A stretch of DNA of 12,058 nt. Source: Bacillus_I endophytica_A. GTDB lineage: Bacteria > Bacillota > Bacilli > Bacillales > Bacillaceae_H. The notes beneath the pieces are model-generated. The model was given only the letters and a program-made list of their open reading frames with translations, was not told where the DNA came from and made no database searches. Shown in pieces: positions 6,743-12,058 of this stretch. The stretch's first letter is position 1. Each line of letters begins with the position of its first letter. Made by a program: the position numbers and the translations under genes. Location: the NCBI RefSeq assembly GCF_026790145.1, contig NZ_JALAMS010000050.1, forward strand, positions 1 to 12,058, in the 5' to 3' direction.

Positions 6743-6856
6743 ATGAAAAGAAAAGGAATCTCTGAATTGAAAAGTGGATTAAGGAACTGTTGGGTGACAA
6801 CAGTTGGCGATACCTCCAGTAGAGTTGTTCCATTAAAGGGCCATTTATTTAATTGA
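6743..6856 (+). CDS. Possible 37-residue protein, unrecognised
   Basis: ATG 6743 opens a basic 37-residue frame (begins MKRKGISELKSG, ends PLKGHLFN, TGA 6854-6856). The only upstream purine stretch is the AAAGGGGG arm of the terminator hairpin, about 9 bases away, so translation would compete with hairpin formation. There is no membrane segment and no family I recognise. It may well be chance or the fragment of an older gene. Confidence 0.2.
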   Translation: MKRKGISELKSGLRNCWVTTVGDTSSRVVPLKGHLFN

Positions 6857-7014
6857 GTAAGGCTTATTGAGCTAACTGAGGAGTTTTGATTTATTATTTC
6901 TTTTCTTTAGGGCTGGAAGATTTACTTTGTTCCAACACTCATATGGAATAGTATTTTGTATTGGATGCAAAATATTGTAGAGAATAGCGTTTATTTAAAT
7001 AGTAAAGGCGAGGG

Positions 7015-7104
7015 ATGTATACGGTTCGTACTTTTGTGGTGACAAACGATTGCGAGAATGACTGTATAGAATCCTTTTGGAAAAAAGTACCTAAAGAGGT
7101 GTAA
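7015..7104 (+). CDS. Possible 29-residue leader frame before the PAP2 gene
   Basis: ATG 7015, preceded by AAAGG at 6 bases, opens a frame starting MYTVRTFVVTNDCENDC and ending at TAA 7102-7104, only two bases before the PAP2 start. Its last codons (GAG GTG) form the ribosome binding site of the PAP2 gene, an arrangement that would allow translational coupling. The product has two Cys residues spaced CENDC and no recognised family. Support is positional only. Confidence 0.3.
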   Translation: MYTVRTFVVTNDCENDCIESFWKKVPKEV

Positions 7105-7106
7105 AG

Positions 7107-7775
7107 ATGCTGCTAAAACAATTTACTCCATCCACAAAAAGGTTTATTATATATGCCTTTTGTATGTTGATTTTTTCAATTTTTATCTTTTGGAAATTTG
7201 CAGATGAGCTTGTAGAGGAGGAATTACACACTTTTGATATAACGATCATTGATTGGGTACAGTCCTTTATATCCGATAAATTAACCAGAATCCTTGAAAC
7301 ATTAACTTTCTTAGGTTCTGCAAAAGCAGTAATAGCCATTTCGGTTCTTACCATTATCTTAATGTTGTTCAATAAAAAATGGTGGGAAACCTTATTTTTC
7401 GTAGTGGCAGTATCAGGTTCTTCTCTTTTTAACTTATTGCTTAAGTTTATTTTTCAAAGAACAAGACCTTCCATCCATCCACTTATAACAGAAACCGGTT
7501 ATAGTTTCCCAAGTGGTCATTCTATGGTTTCATTTGTACTTTACGGAATGATAACTTATTTCCTAGTTCTCTTTTATGTAAAGAGGTTCGTCAAAATCAT
7601 AACTATCCTTTTCTTCTCTCTTCTTGTGTTACTCATTGGCGTTAGTAGAATATATCTTGGTGTTCATTATCCGAGTGATGTTCTGGCTGGTTTCGCAGTA
7701 GGCGGGACATGGTTAATTATTTGTTTAATTGTTTTAAAAATAATTTTAGAAAATAGACAAGGAAATATGGAATAA
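7107..7775 (+). CDS. PAP2-family membrane lipid phosphatase
   Basis: A 222-residue integral membrane protein with about six membrane segments and all three PAP2 motifs. Motif 1, KX6RP, is Lys113 to Arg120-Pro121 (KFIFQRTRP); motif 2 is PSGH at 135-138; motif 3, SRX5HX3D, is Ser180-Arg181, His187, Asp191. The catalytic His187 and proton-donor His138 are present, so it should be active. The family removes phosphate from phosphatidate, phosphatidylglycerophosphate or undecaprenyl diphosphate on the outer face of the membrane. Its length and loop pattern fit the PgpB/YodM-like group rather than BcrC, but substrate choice cannot be read from sequence. ATG 7107 has AGAGGTG at a 5-base gap. It probably forms its own unit, ending at the 7983-8023 terminator. 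Confidence 0.9.
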   Translation: MLLKQFTPSTKRFIIYAFCMLIFSIFIFWKFADELVEEELHTFDITIIDWVQSFISDKLTRILETLTFLGSAKAVIAISVLTIILMLFNKKWWETLFFVVAVSGSSLFNLLLKFIFQRTRPSIHPLITETGYSFPSGHSMVSFVLYGMITYFLVLFYVKRFVKIITILFFSLLVLLIGVSRIYLGVHYPSDVLAGFAVGGTWLIICLIVLKIILENRQGNME

Positions 7776-7982
7776 CATTATACAAATAGTTTTTGGGCCG
7801 ATTAATTTTACAAATCATAATCTGTGGTGGAGCAGAGCCTCATAATGGAGATTTATGAGATGTTTTCTTATCTAATTTCTCATACTTTCGTTCTTCCGGA
7901 ATACAATTAGGTGCTTCAAAGGAATAAGGGTCACAGAAATGATCAAACTTTTTTATAAAAGAATACTTTAATTAAATATATG
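7776..7982. other. Intergenic stretch with a possible minus-strand gene fragment
   Basis: On the minus strand a frame without a start codon, open from 7971 to TGA 7842-7840, reads protein-like (FDHFCDPYSFEAPNCIPEER, then a Lys-rich tail). It could be the C-terminal piece of a lost gene. I recognise no family, and nothing else in the stretch is supported. Confidence 0.25.
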
Positions 7983-8028
7983 AAAAGCTTGTTTTGATCA
8001 ATCTTTTTTCAAAACAAGCTTTTTCTTT
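7983..8028 (+). terminator. Rho-independent terminator, probably of the PAP2 gene
   Basis: A perfect 14-bp stem, AAAAGCTTGTTTTG (7983-7996) with CAAAACAAGCTTTT (8010-8023), has a 13-base loop. The plus strand continues TTTTCTTTTT. It lies about 210 bases after the PAP2 stop. The A-rich flank could also stop minus-strand transcription coming from the gene at 8197-9771. Confidence 0.8.
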
Positions 8029-8196
8029 TTGTTCGTTTATCAAGGTTATTAATGTCAATTTGATAAAACTTTATTTTAAACCAACATGAATACACACGAA
8101 TCTTAAAAATCAACATTGGTCTTTAACAGAGCCATTTGTTAAAGAACGAAAAAGTTTTTTCCACACTATTTCTTTCCTTCAGGATTGATGACAGTT

Positions 8197-9771
8197 TCAC
8201 TCATTCAAAATATGTAAAATCCATTCTTTTACATCAACCATTCTCAAGTGTTTCGGTTCGAGTTCTGTTCCGGTTACAATCATAGGAAAGTATGTGTCTT
8301 GTTTATGCAACGATCCATGGCTTGCTCCCCCTACATGTTTCGGAGATCCTTCTCCGATGAATTCAAAGCCAGGTTTCGTATTAACTACGAGGAAGTTACC
8401 TGTATGTGAATAGAAAGAACTGTAAAGGCGTGCAAGTGCATCTGGATAATCCCCATATACGATAGAATGACCGTTTTTTATCGTAATATCTAAAATTTGA
8501 GTATTCCCCTCTATTTTCCAACTTTGGCCATATTGATCACTAAATTCCCCAGTCTGTTGGAAAGAAAATACTCCTCTCTTATCTCCTGATAAAACTTTTA
8601 CTGTATTCCCTTCCTTCCAGGCAGTGATGTCAATACGCTTTTCCTTTTGAAGCTGTTTAGCAATAAACTCGTGTTTAATCGATTCATCTAGAATATAGAT
8701 AAAAGACATTCGTTCATTCAATCCGAGTACAATTTGATCCTGCTTCTGAATTGGTTTGCTAATCTTATGAATTTGATAGTCTTTTAACACTTTTCTTAAA
8801 TCAACTAAGGCTCTTTCCTTATCGTTTACAATTGAAGTTTGGCCACTATCCCCCATTACAATCCACACGTTATCCTTTAACGCTTTTTCCCAAGTCGCAT
8901 ATTGATTAAAGAGGGTCTGTAGCCGTTTATCAGCCTCTTCAATCCCCTTCGTTTCATTCACACCTTTTTTATGAACTTTTTTATCGTTATCCGAAAAATA
9001 AACCAATGAAAAGGATGGGACTCTATCTTGTTCGATTAAATATTTTAATTCTTCCGTTGCATATTTATCATTAAAACCGAACCCTTGCCAGAAGTTTGTA
9101 TACCTATTCTTCGGATTTAATTTAGATAAAATGCCATAAGAAAAATAAGAAGGTGCTTTAACAGAATCATTTTTATTCAAAAAGTGAAATACTTTTAATA
9201 ACTTTGGAACATGCAGTATTTGTGTTTTGTTTCCGCGAAAAACGAGTGTATTGATTGAAGCTGATTGTAATCCCTTTTCATCTATTTCCTCATGAATCGT
9301 TTTAACCTGATCACTTAAGTGCTGTTCATTTAAATGAAACATGCTCTCTTCAAAGACTTGTTTCGCTCCTAATTTCAAAATTTCTCTCTTGTCACTCCCA
9401 TAACTAATAAAACGTTTTTTATGTTCATCGTACCAAACGAGTGCAGGTACTTTATGTTTATCAGCATACGTTCCGGTTAAAAGTGTGCTATCAATTGTAA
9501 CTGACATCGTCGGGTAGCTACTTACCATGCTTGGATAATAGCGTCCATTATTGATTAAAAATTGTAAAGCAGGTGCTTCTCCTTCCTTTAGAGCGGATTG
9601 AAGTGGCTTATCCATGAGAGAGTCTATTATGATAAGAATGACCTTTTTGGAAGGAGAAACATGCGGCAAATCAAATTGATGATTTGACTCTCCCAGCTTC
9701 CGTTGTAAATTGAAATAAATAATAACAAATAATAAAATTAAAATAACGATTATACTAATAATATATTCCAA
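8197..9771 (-). CDS. Membrane-anchored alkaline phosphatase superfamily protein (NPP-like)
   Basis: A 524-residue protein with one N-terminal membrane segment (about 3-20) and a large extracytoplasmic domain of the phosphodiesterase/nucleotide pyrophosphatase branch. Counted from the alternative ATG 9807, the motifs are IIIDSLMD with metal-binding Asp62, SYPTMSVTIDSTLLTG with the likely nucleophile Thr100, YFSDNDKKVH with the D-x3-H metal pair, VMGDSGQTS, and GGASHGSLHK with the C-terminal metal His. In most relatives the fourth motif is GDHG; here Ser replaces the His, so one metal ligand is changed. TTG 9771 has AAGGAG at a 7-base gap, while ATG 9807 (12 codons upstream) has no binding site, so I choose TTG with moderate certainty. 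The substrate is unknown; relatives cleave nucleotide, phospholipid or glycerol phosphodiesters. It is monocistronic as far as can be seen. Confidence 0.8.
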   Translation of the reverse strand: MEYIISIIVILILLFVIIYFNLQRKLGESNHQFDLPHVSPSKKVILIIIDSLMDKPLQSALKEGEAPALQFLINNGRYYPSMVSSYPTMSVTIDSTLLTGTYADKHKVPALVWYDEHKKRFISYGSDKREILKLGAKQVFEESMFHLNEQHLSDQVKTIHEEIDEKGLQSASINTLVFRGNKTQILHVPKLLKVFHFLNKNDSVKAPSYFSYGILSKLNPKNRYTNFWQGFGFNDKYATEELKYLIEQDRVPSFSLVYFSDNDKKVHKKGVNETKGIEEADKRLQTLFNQYATWEKALKDNVWIVMGDSGQTSIVNDKERALVDLRKVLKDYQIHKISKPIQKQDQIVLGLNERMSFIYILDESIKHEFIAKQLQKEKRIDITAWKEGNTVKVLSGDKRGVFSFQQTGEFSDQYGQSWKIEGNTQILDITIKNGHSIVYGDYPDALARLYSSFYSHTGNFLVVNTKPGFEFIGEGSPKHVGGASHGSLHKQDTYFPMIVTGTELEPKHLRMVDVKEWILHILNE

Positions 9772-9897
9772 AATTTTACTCCTTGTATTATTTTTATAGA
9801 ACTCCATGGATATATCGTGTCTAATTCTTTCAAATTTATTCTTAAATGCTGCTAATTTTCAAGGTAGATACATTTATCCCACACTTAACGGGCAGTA

Positions 9898-9932
9898 AAA
9901 CCACCCAAGAACAATTCTTCTCTGGGTGGTTT
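9898..9932 (-). terminator. Rho-independent terminator candidate after the YkoP-like gene
   Basis: AAACCACCCA (9898-9907) pairs with TGGGTGGTTT (9923-9932), and AGAA/TTCT can extend the stem inward. The T-run on either strand is short (TTTT then ACTG on the minus strand). It lies about 130 bases after the YkoP-like stop, before the next minus-strand gene. Confidence 0.6.
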
Positions 9933-10058
9933 AGACGATTTTCGCTGTTTTCTCTTTTTTATCTGAGCTCGACAAAAGCGTTAGAGTGTGACACGTAATT
10001 CTGGGTGACTTTCTATGTGAATGTTCAATTCCGTCTTTCTCTACCACTTATGAAAGGT

Positions 10059-10631
10059 TCACTTTATGTGAAATCCGTACTTCGTTAATAAACTTCCCTT
10101 TGACATAAATAAATACTTGGGAGAAGGGGTTTTTCGATTTTTAGGAGGCCGTTTTGGTGTTGAAAGCAGATAAATTGGATAGAGGGCCAGTTGTTTGAAC
10201 CATTTATACGTACGGCTCGAAATAGTGTAAGGTTCAAACCCTAAACGTTCGCAGCCTTTATTTAGCATCGTAATCCCGATAATTCCTTTAATTTCCTTCT
10301 CATTTTCATGCTGTTGAATATATAACGCAAGATGAGGCAATGATTCTTTTACTTTTTTATAAAGGATCATTGTTTTCCTTAGATCATTATCAAACCATTG
10401 CAGTTCTTTTAATAAGCGAACATTGTGCAAATGGATTTTAATAAGAACGTCGTTTTTTTTAATTATCGTTCCATCTGAAAGAGTGACTTCACGACCTTTA
10501 TAGCGCGTTAGTCTTACCCGAAAAATAGTTGCATTTTCTCTCGTTTGTTCAATGTAGTGTAAACGAGTGCATAAATAATACAACGGGTCAAGTGTACTCC
10601 ATGCTGATATAAAGAACAATCTCATTCGCAT
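10059..10631 (-). CDS. ykoP: YkoP-like protein
   Basis: A 190-residue protein that I match to the YkoP-like domain found alone in B. subtilis YkoP and fused to some polysaccharide deacetylases. The recognisable core is LTRYKGREVTLSDGTIIKKN, followed by DVLIKIHLHN (about 82-91), then GIIGITMLNKGCERLGFE and a C-terminal KYLFMSKGSLL. A short hydrophobic N-terminus (FFISAWSTLDPLYYL) is too weak for a clear membrane anchor. No catalytic motif is evident and the function is unknown to me. ATG 10631 has AAGGAG at an 8-base gap; the next ATG two codons on is less well placed. The terminator of the spoVA-type operon lies only about 30 bases upstream, so its promoter must overlap that hairpin or it depends on read-through. 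Family assignment is from memory. Confidence 0.65.
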   Translation of the reverse strand: MRMRLFFISAWSTLDPLYYLCTRLHYIEQTRENATIFRVRLTRYKGREVTLSDGTIIKKNDVLIKIHLHNVRLLKELQWFDNDLRKTMILYKKVKESLPHLALYIQQHENEKEIKGIIGITMLNKGCERLGFEPYTISSRTYKWFKQLALYPIYLLSTPKRPPKNRKTPSPKYLFMSKGSLLTKYGFHIK

Positions 10632-10659
10632 TGTTTTTTCTCCTTGTAAGTATCGTTAA

Positions 10660-10687
10660 AAAGGTCAAAAAGATACCTTTTTGAACC
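10660..10687 (-). terminator. Terminator of the spoVA-type operon
   Basis: On the minus strand GGTTCAAAAAG (10687-10677) pairs with CTTTTTGACC (10672-10663), with one bulged T and a 4-base loop, and is followed by T5. It lies about 57 bases after the stop of the DUF421/DUF1657 gene. The stem is mostly A-T, so read-through into the YkoP-like gene is conceivable. Confidence 0.55.
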
Positions 10688-10744
10688 TTCTCAAAATATT
10701 GCTGTACAATGGAGGGGCTTTCTTTGGATTCTTTGTGATCCTAT

Positions 10745-11605
10745 TTATCCTCTTAAAATAGGAGTGACTTTATCAATGACTTCTTGTAACTTTTCACTAT
10801 TTTTGCTATACATATGCTTAGCTTCCTTTACTTCTGTTCCAAGGGCAAATAGTTCTAAATCCGCCTGGCATTTTTTCAATGTTGAAAGCATTAACGGCTT
10901 TTCTTGAGGAGGTGGGACTTGAAGTTTATCATCAAAAAGGTCAATCGTTAACTGTCCATAAGAATCCACTTGCCCCAGAAAGACATTTTCAATCGTAACC
11001 CCTTGTTTTTCCAATTCGGTTTTCAACCAACGCCGACTTCGTCCCACCGTAGACAGTGGCTCATCTAATATTACGCCATCCATAATGACAGTCTGGGGTT
11101 CCTTGATGGGGGCAACCTTTATGTTTACATCTTTCGCGGTTACAGGCTGGTTTTCTTTCTTTAGCAATACGCTCAAATCACCAGTCGGCTCTAGTACCGC
11201 AAATTCAACATCTGCTGCCTGAAAGACATTCTTCTTCCGAAGCAATTCCAACAATTCATCGGTTGTATATTTTTCCTTTTTTAAATTATCTTCCATGACC
11301 TTTCCATCTTTAATAAAAACCGTTGCCTTTCCTTCTATAAAATCACGAAAACCTTTACTTTTTAAGGAAAGCAAACCGGCGAGAAAAGGGATGGCTGCAA
11401 AGATAACAATGCCAAGTATCCCATTAAAAATGTTCCGTTCCAGTCCCATGCTTACTTCTGCTCCTATGCCACCAATGGTGATTCCTGTAACATATTCGAA
11501 AAAAGAAAGTTGAGACAGTTGTTTTTTTCCTAACCCTTTAGTAATCAAAAACAGAACAATCAAAAAGATTAATGACCTTACGACTACATCTAACCAATCA
11601 GGCAT
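10745..11605 (-). CDS. 2Duf-like spore membrane protein (DUF421 plus DUF1657)
   Basis: A 286-residue protein of the YetF/DUF421 family. Three membrane segments lie near 8-24, 37-55 and 60-80, with the family stretch GKKQLSQLSFFEYVTGITIG between. The cytoplasmic part follows (TTDELLELLRKKNVF, VEFAVLEPTGDLSVLLKK, and a second lobe with MDGVILDEPL and FLGQVDSYGQL). The last 45 residues (from about 240, LKKCQADLELFALGTEVKEA) match DUF1657; FALGT is shared with the dead DUF1657 gene at 2088-2272. DUF421 plus DUF1657 is the make-up of 2Duf from the mobile spoVA operon of heat-resistant B. subtilis, where it tightens the inner spore membrane and raises wet-heat resistance. ATG 11605 has GAGAGGTG at a 7-base gap. 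It is the last gene of the operon, 32 bases after the DUF1657 gene, and forespore (sigma-G) expression is expected by analogy. Confidence 0.85.
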   Translation of the reverse strand: MPDWLDVVVRSLIFLIVLFLITKGLGKKQLSQLSFFEYVTGITIGGIGAEVSMGLERNIFNGILGIVIFAAIPFLAGLLSLKSKGFRDFIEGKATVFIKDGKVMEDNLKKEKYTTDELLELLRKKNVFQAADVEFAVLEPTGDLSVLLKKENQPVTAKDVNIKVAPIKEPQTVIMDGVILDEPLSTVGRSRRWLKTELEKQGVTIENVFLGQVDSYGQLTIDLFDDKLQVPPPQEKPLMLSTLKKCQADLELFALGTEVKEAKHMYSKNSEKLQEVIDKVTPILRG

Positions 11606-11637
11606 TTCTTAACACCTCTCATAAAGGAATGTTGATT

Positions 11638-11844
11638 TCAAAAGCCTTTGTACTGAAATTCTTCTCGTTCTAATTCTCCCACACGTTTTTTTAAATCTGT
11701 TACCACTTCATGCACGACCATCATCGAATCATGCAACGTACGTTTCGATTCATGGTCCTCCGTTCTTAATGCTAAACTGGATAAACTAGCTTCTATCCCT
11801 TTAAGGTTAGCCAAACATTGTTTCACTTCTGATGCGATTGTCAT
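11638..11844 (-). CDS. DUF1657 small protein of the spoVA-type operon
   Basis: A 68-residue soluble, mostly helical protein: MTIASEVKQCLANLKGIEAS at the start, ALRT near 25-28, heptad-like VVTDLKKRVGELERE in the second half and QYKGF at the end, all typical of DUF1657. Such proteins accompany spoVAC/AD/AE genes in spore formers; the molecular role is not established as far as I know. ATG 11844 has AAGGAG at an 8-base gap. The SpoVAE stop lies only 12 bases upstream and the 2Duf-like gene 32 bases downstream, so the three are surely one transcript. Confidence 0.85.
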   Translation of the reverse strand: MTIASEVKQCLANLKGIEASLSSLALRTEDHESKRTLHDSMMVVHEVVTDLKKRVGELEREEFQYKGF

Positions 11845-11856
11845 CTTCTATTCTCC

Positions 11857-12058
11857 TTATCCTTTTGGTTTAAAAAGTATAGCGCCAATCATTCCGAAAA
11901 TAATGGCAGCTGAAATCCCCGCACTTGTCACTTCAAACATCCCCGAAATGACACCCACTAACCCATGTTTTTCGGCTTCTTGCATAGCTCCGTGTACAAG
12001 AGAATTGCCGAAACTTGTAATCGGAACTGTAGCTCCTGCTCCTGCAAAATCGATAAAA
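11857..12058 (-). CDS. spoVAE: Stage V sporulation protein AE (C-terminal part; 5' end beyond the window)
   Basis: The last 66 or so residues of a membrane protein are present, reading GAGATVPITSFGNSLVHGAM, then AEKHGLVGVISGMFEVTSAG and a final hydrophobic helix ending in KPKG. This is the highly conserved C-terminus of SpoVAE (the SpoVAEb type), a subunit of the SpoVA channel that moves Ca-dipicolinic acid into the forespore and releases it at germination. The stop is TAA 11859-11857. Followed by DUF1657 and DUF421/DUF1657 genes, the layout is that of the second, mobile-type spoVA operon rather than the housekeeping spoVA operon. Confidence 0.9.
   Translation of the reverse strand, partial: FIDFAGAGATVPITSFGNSLVHGAMQEAEKHGLVGVISGMFEVTSAGISAAIIFGMIGAILFKPKG

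Larger units (their letters stand above)
6583..7014. other. Intergenic region with repeats, a terminator and small reading frames
   Basis: Besides the repeat row (6654-6740), the hairpin and the short frame listed separately, I see no supported gene. Bases 6857-7014 hold only broken frames in all registers, with no recognisable remnant. Confidence 0.4.

Noticed and set aside
7091..7372. Minus-strand open frame of 93 codons
   Set aside because: It is antisense to the PAP2 gene.
8120..8145. Inverted repeat TCTTTAACA/TGTTAAAGA with an 8-base loop
   Set aside because: It has no adjoining T-run on either strand and a weak A-T stem, so I do not call a terminator or operator.
11295..11513. Plus-strand open frame of 72 codons
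   Set aside because: It is antisense to the 2Duf-like gene.

Overview
The window looks like the chromosome of a low-GC, endospore-forming Bacillaceae. The DNA is AT-rich, ribosome binding sites are strong AGGAGG types, there is a CcpA-type cre site, and the right edge carries the end of a spoVA-type spore operon (SpoVAE, a DUF1657 protein, and a DUF421/DUF1657 protein like 2Duf). I see no tRNA, rRNA, CRISPR array or intact insertion sequence.

Layout. Bases 1-2300 are a decaying region read mainly on the minus strand. It holds a broken HEPN-domain gene (159-1200, possibly from 85), an intact HPr-like gene with its own promoter, cre site and terminator (1462-1842), a frameshifted small gene of unknown function (1911-2122) and a dead DUF1657 gene (2088-2272). 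Bases 2593-9771 hold six intact genes in or around membrane and phosphoester chemistry: an endonuclease/exonuclease/phosphatase-fold protein, a membrane-anchored calcineurin-like phosphoesterase, a glycosyltransferase of the MGDG-synthase/UgtP type, a DUF2238 (YjdF) membrane protein, a PAP2 lipid phosphatase and a membrane-anchored alkaline-phosphatase-superfamily protein. A widespread-looking intergenic repeat, an IS200/IS605-like hairpin remnant, a row of about 20-bp repeats and several terminators sit between them. Bases 10059-12058 are minus strand: a YkoP-like gene, then the tail of the spoVA-type operon with its terminator.

How the genes may work together. The glycosyltransferase, the metallophosphoesterase and the YkoP-like protein resemble, as far as I recall, B. 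subtilis YkoN, YkoQ and YkoP, which are neighbours there. Four unrelated phosphohydrolase folds around a diacylglycerol-type glycosyltransferase suggest a role in membrane lipid or envelope phosphate metabolism, but this is inference from context. The spoVA-type operon should act in the forespore: SpoVAE in dipicolinic acid channel function, and the 2Duf-like protein in inner spore membrane properties and wet-heat resistance. The dead DUF1657 copy at the other end shows that this small spore family was once duplicated here.

The most useful observations are: the HEPN gene broken by a stop and at least one frameshift; the dead DUF1657 gene, recovered by reading through one frameshift and three stops; an HPr-like protein lacking both phosphorylation residues yet sitting behind a cre-overlapped promoter; the His-to-Ser change in a metal motif of the alkaline-phosphatase-like protein; and mutually exclusive hairpins next to an orphan ribosome binding site after the glycosyltransferase.
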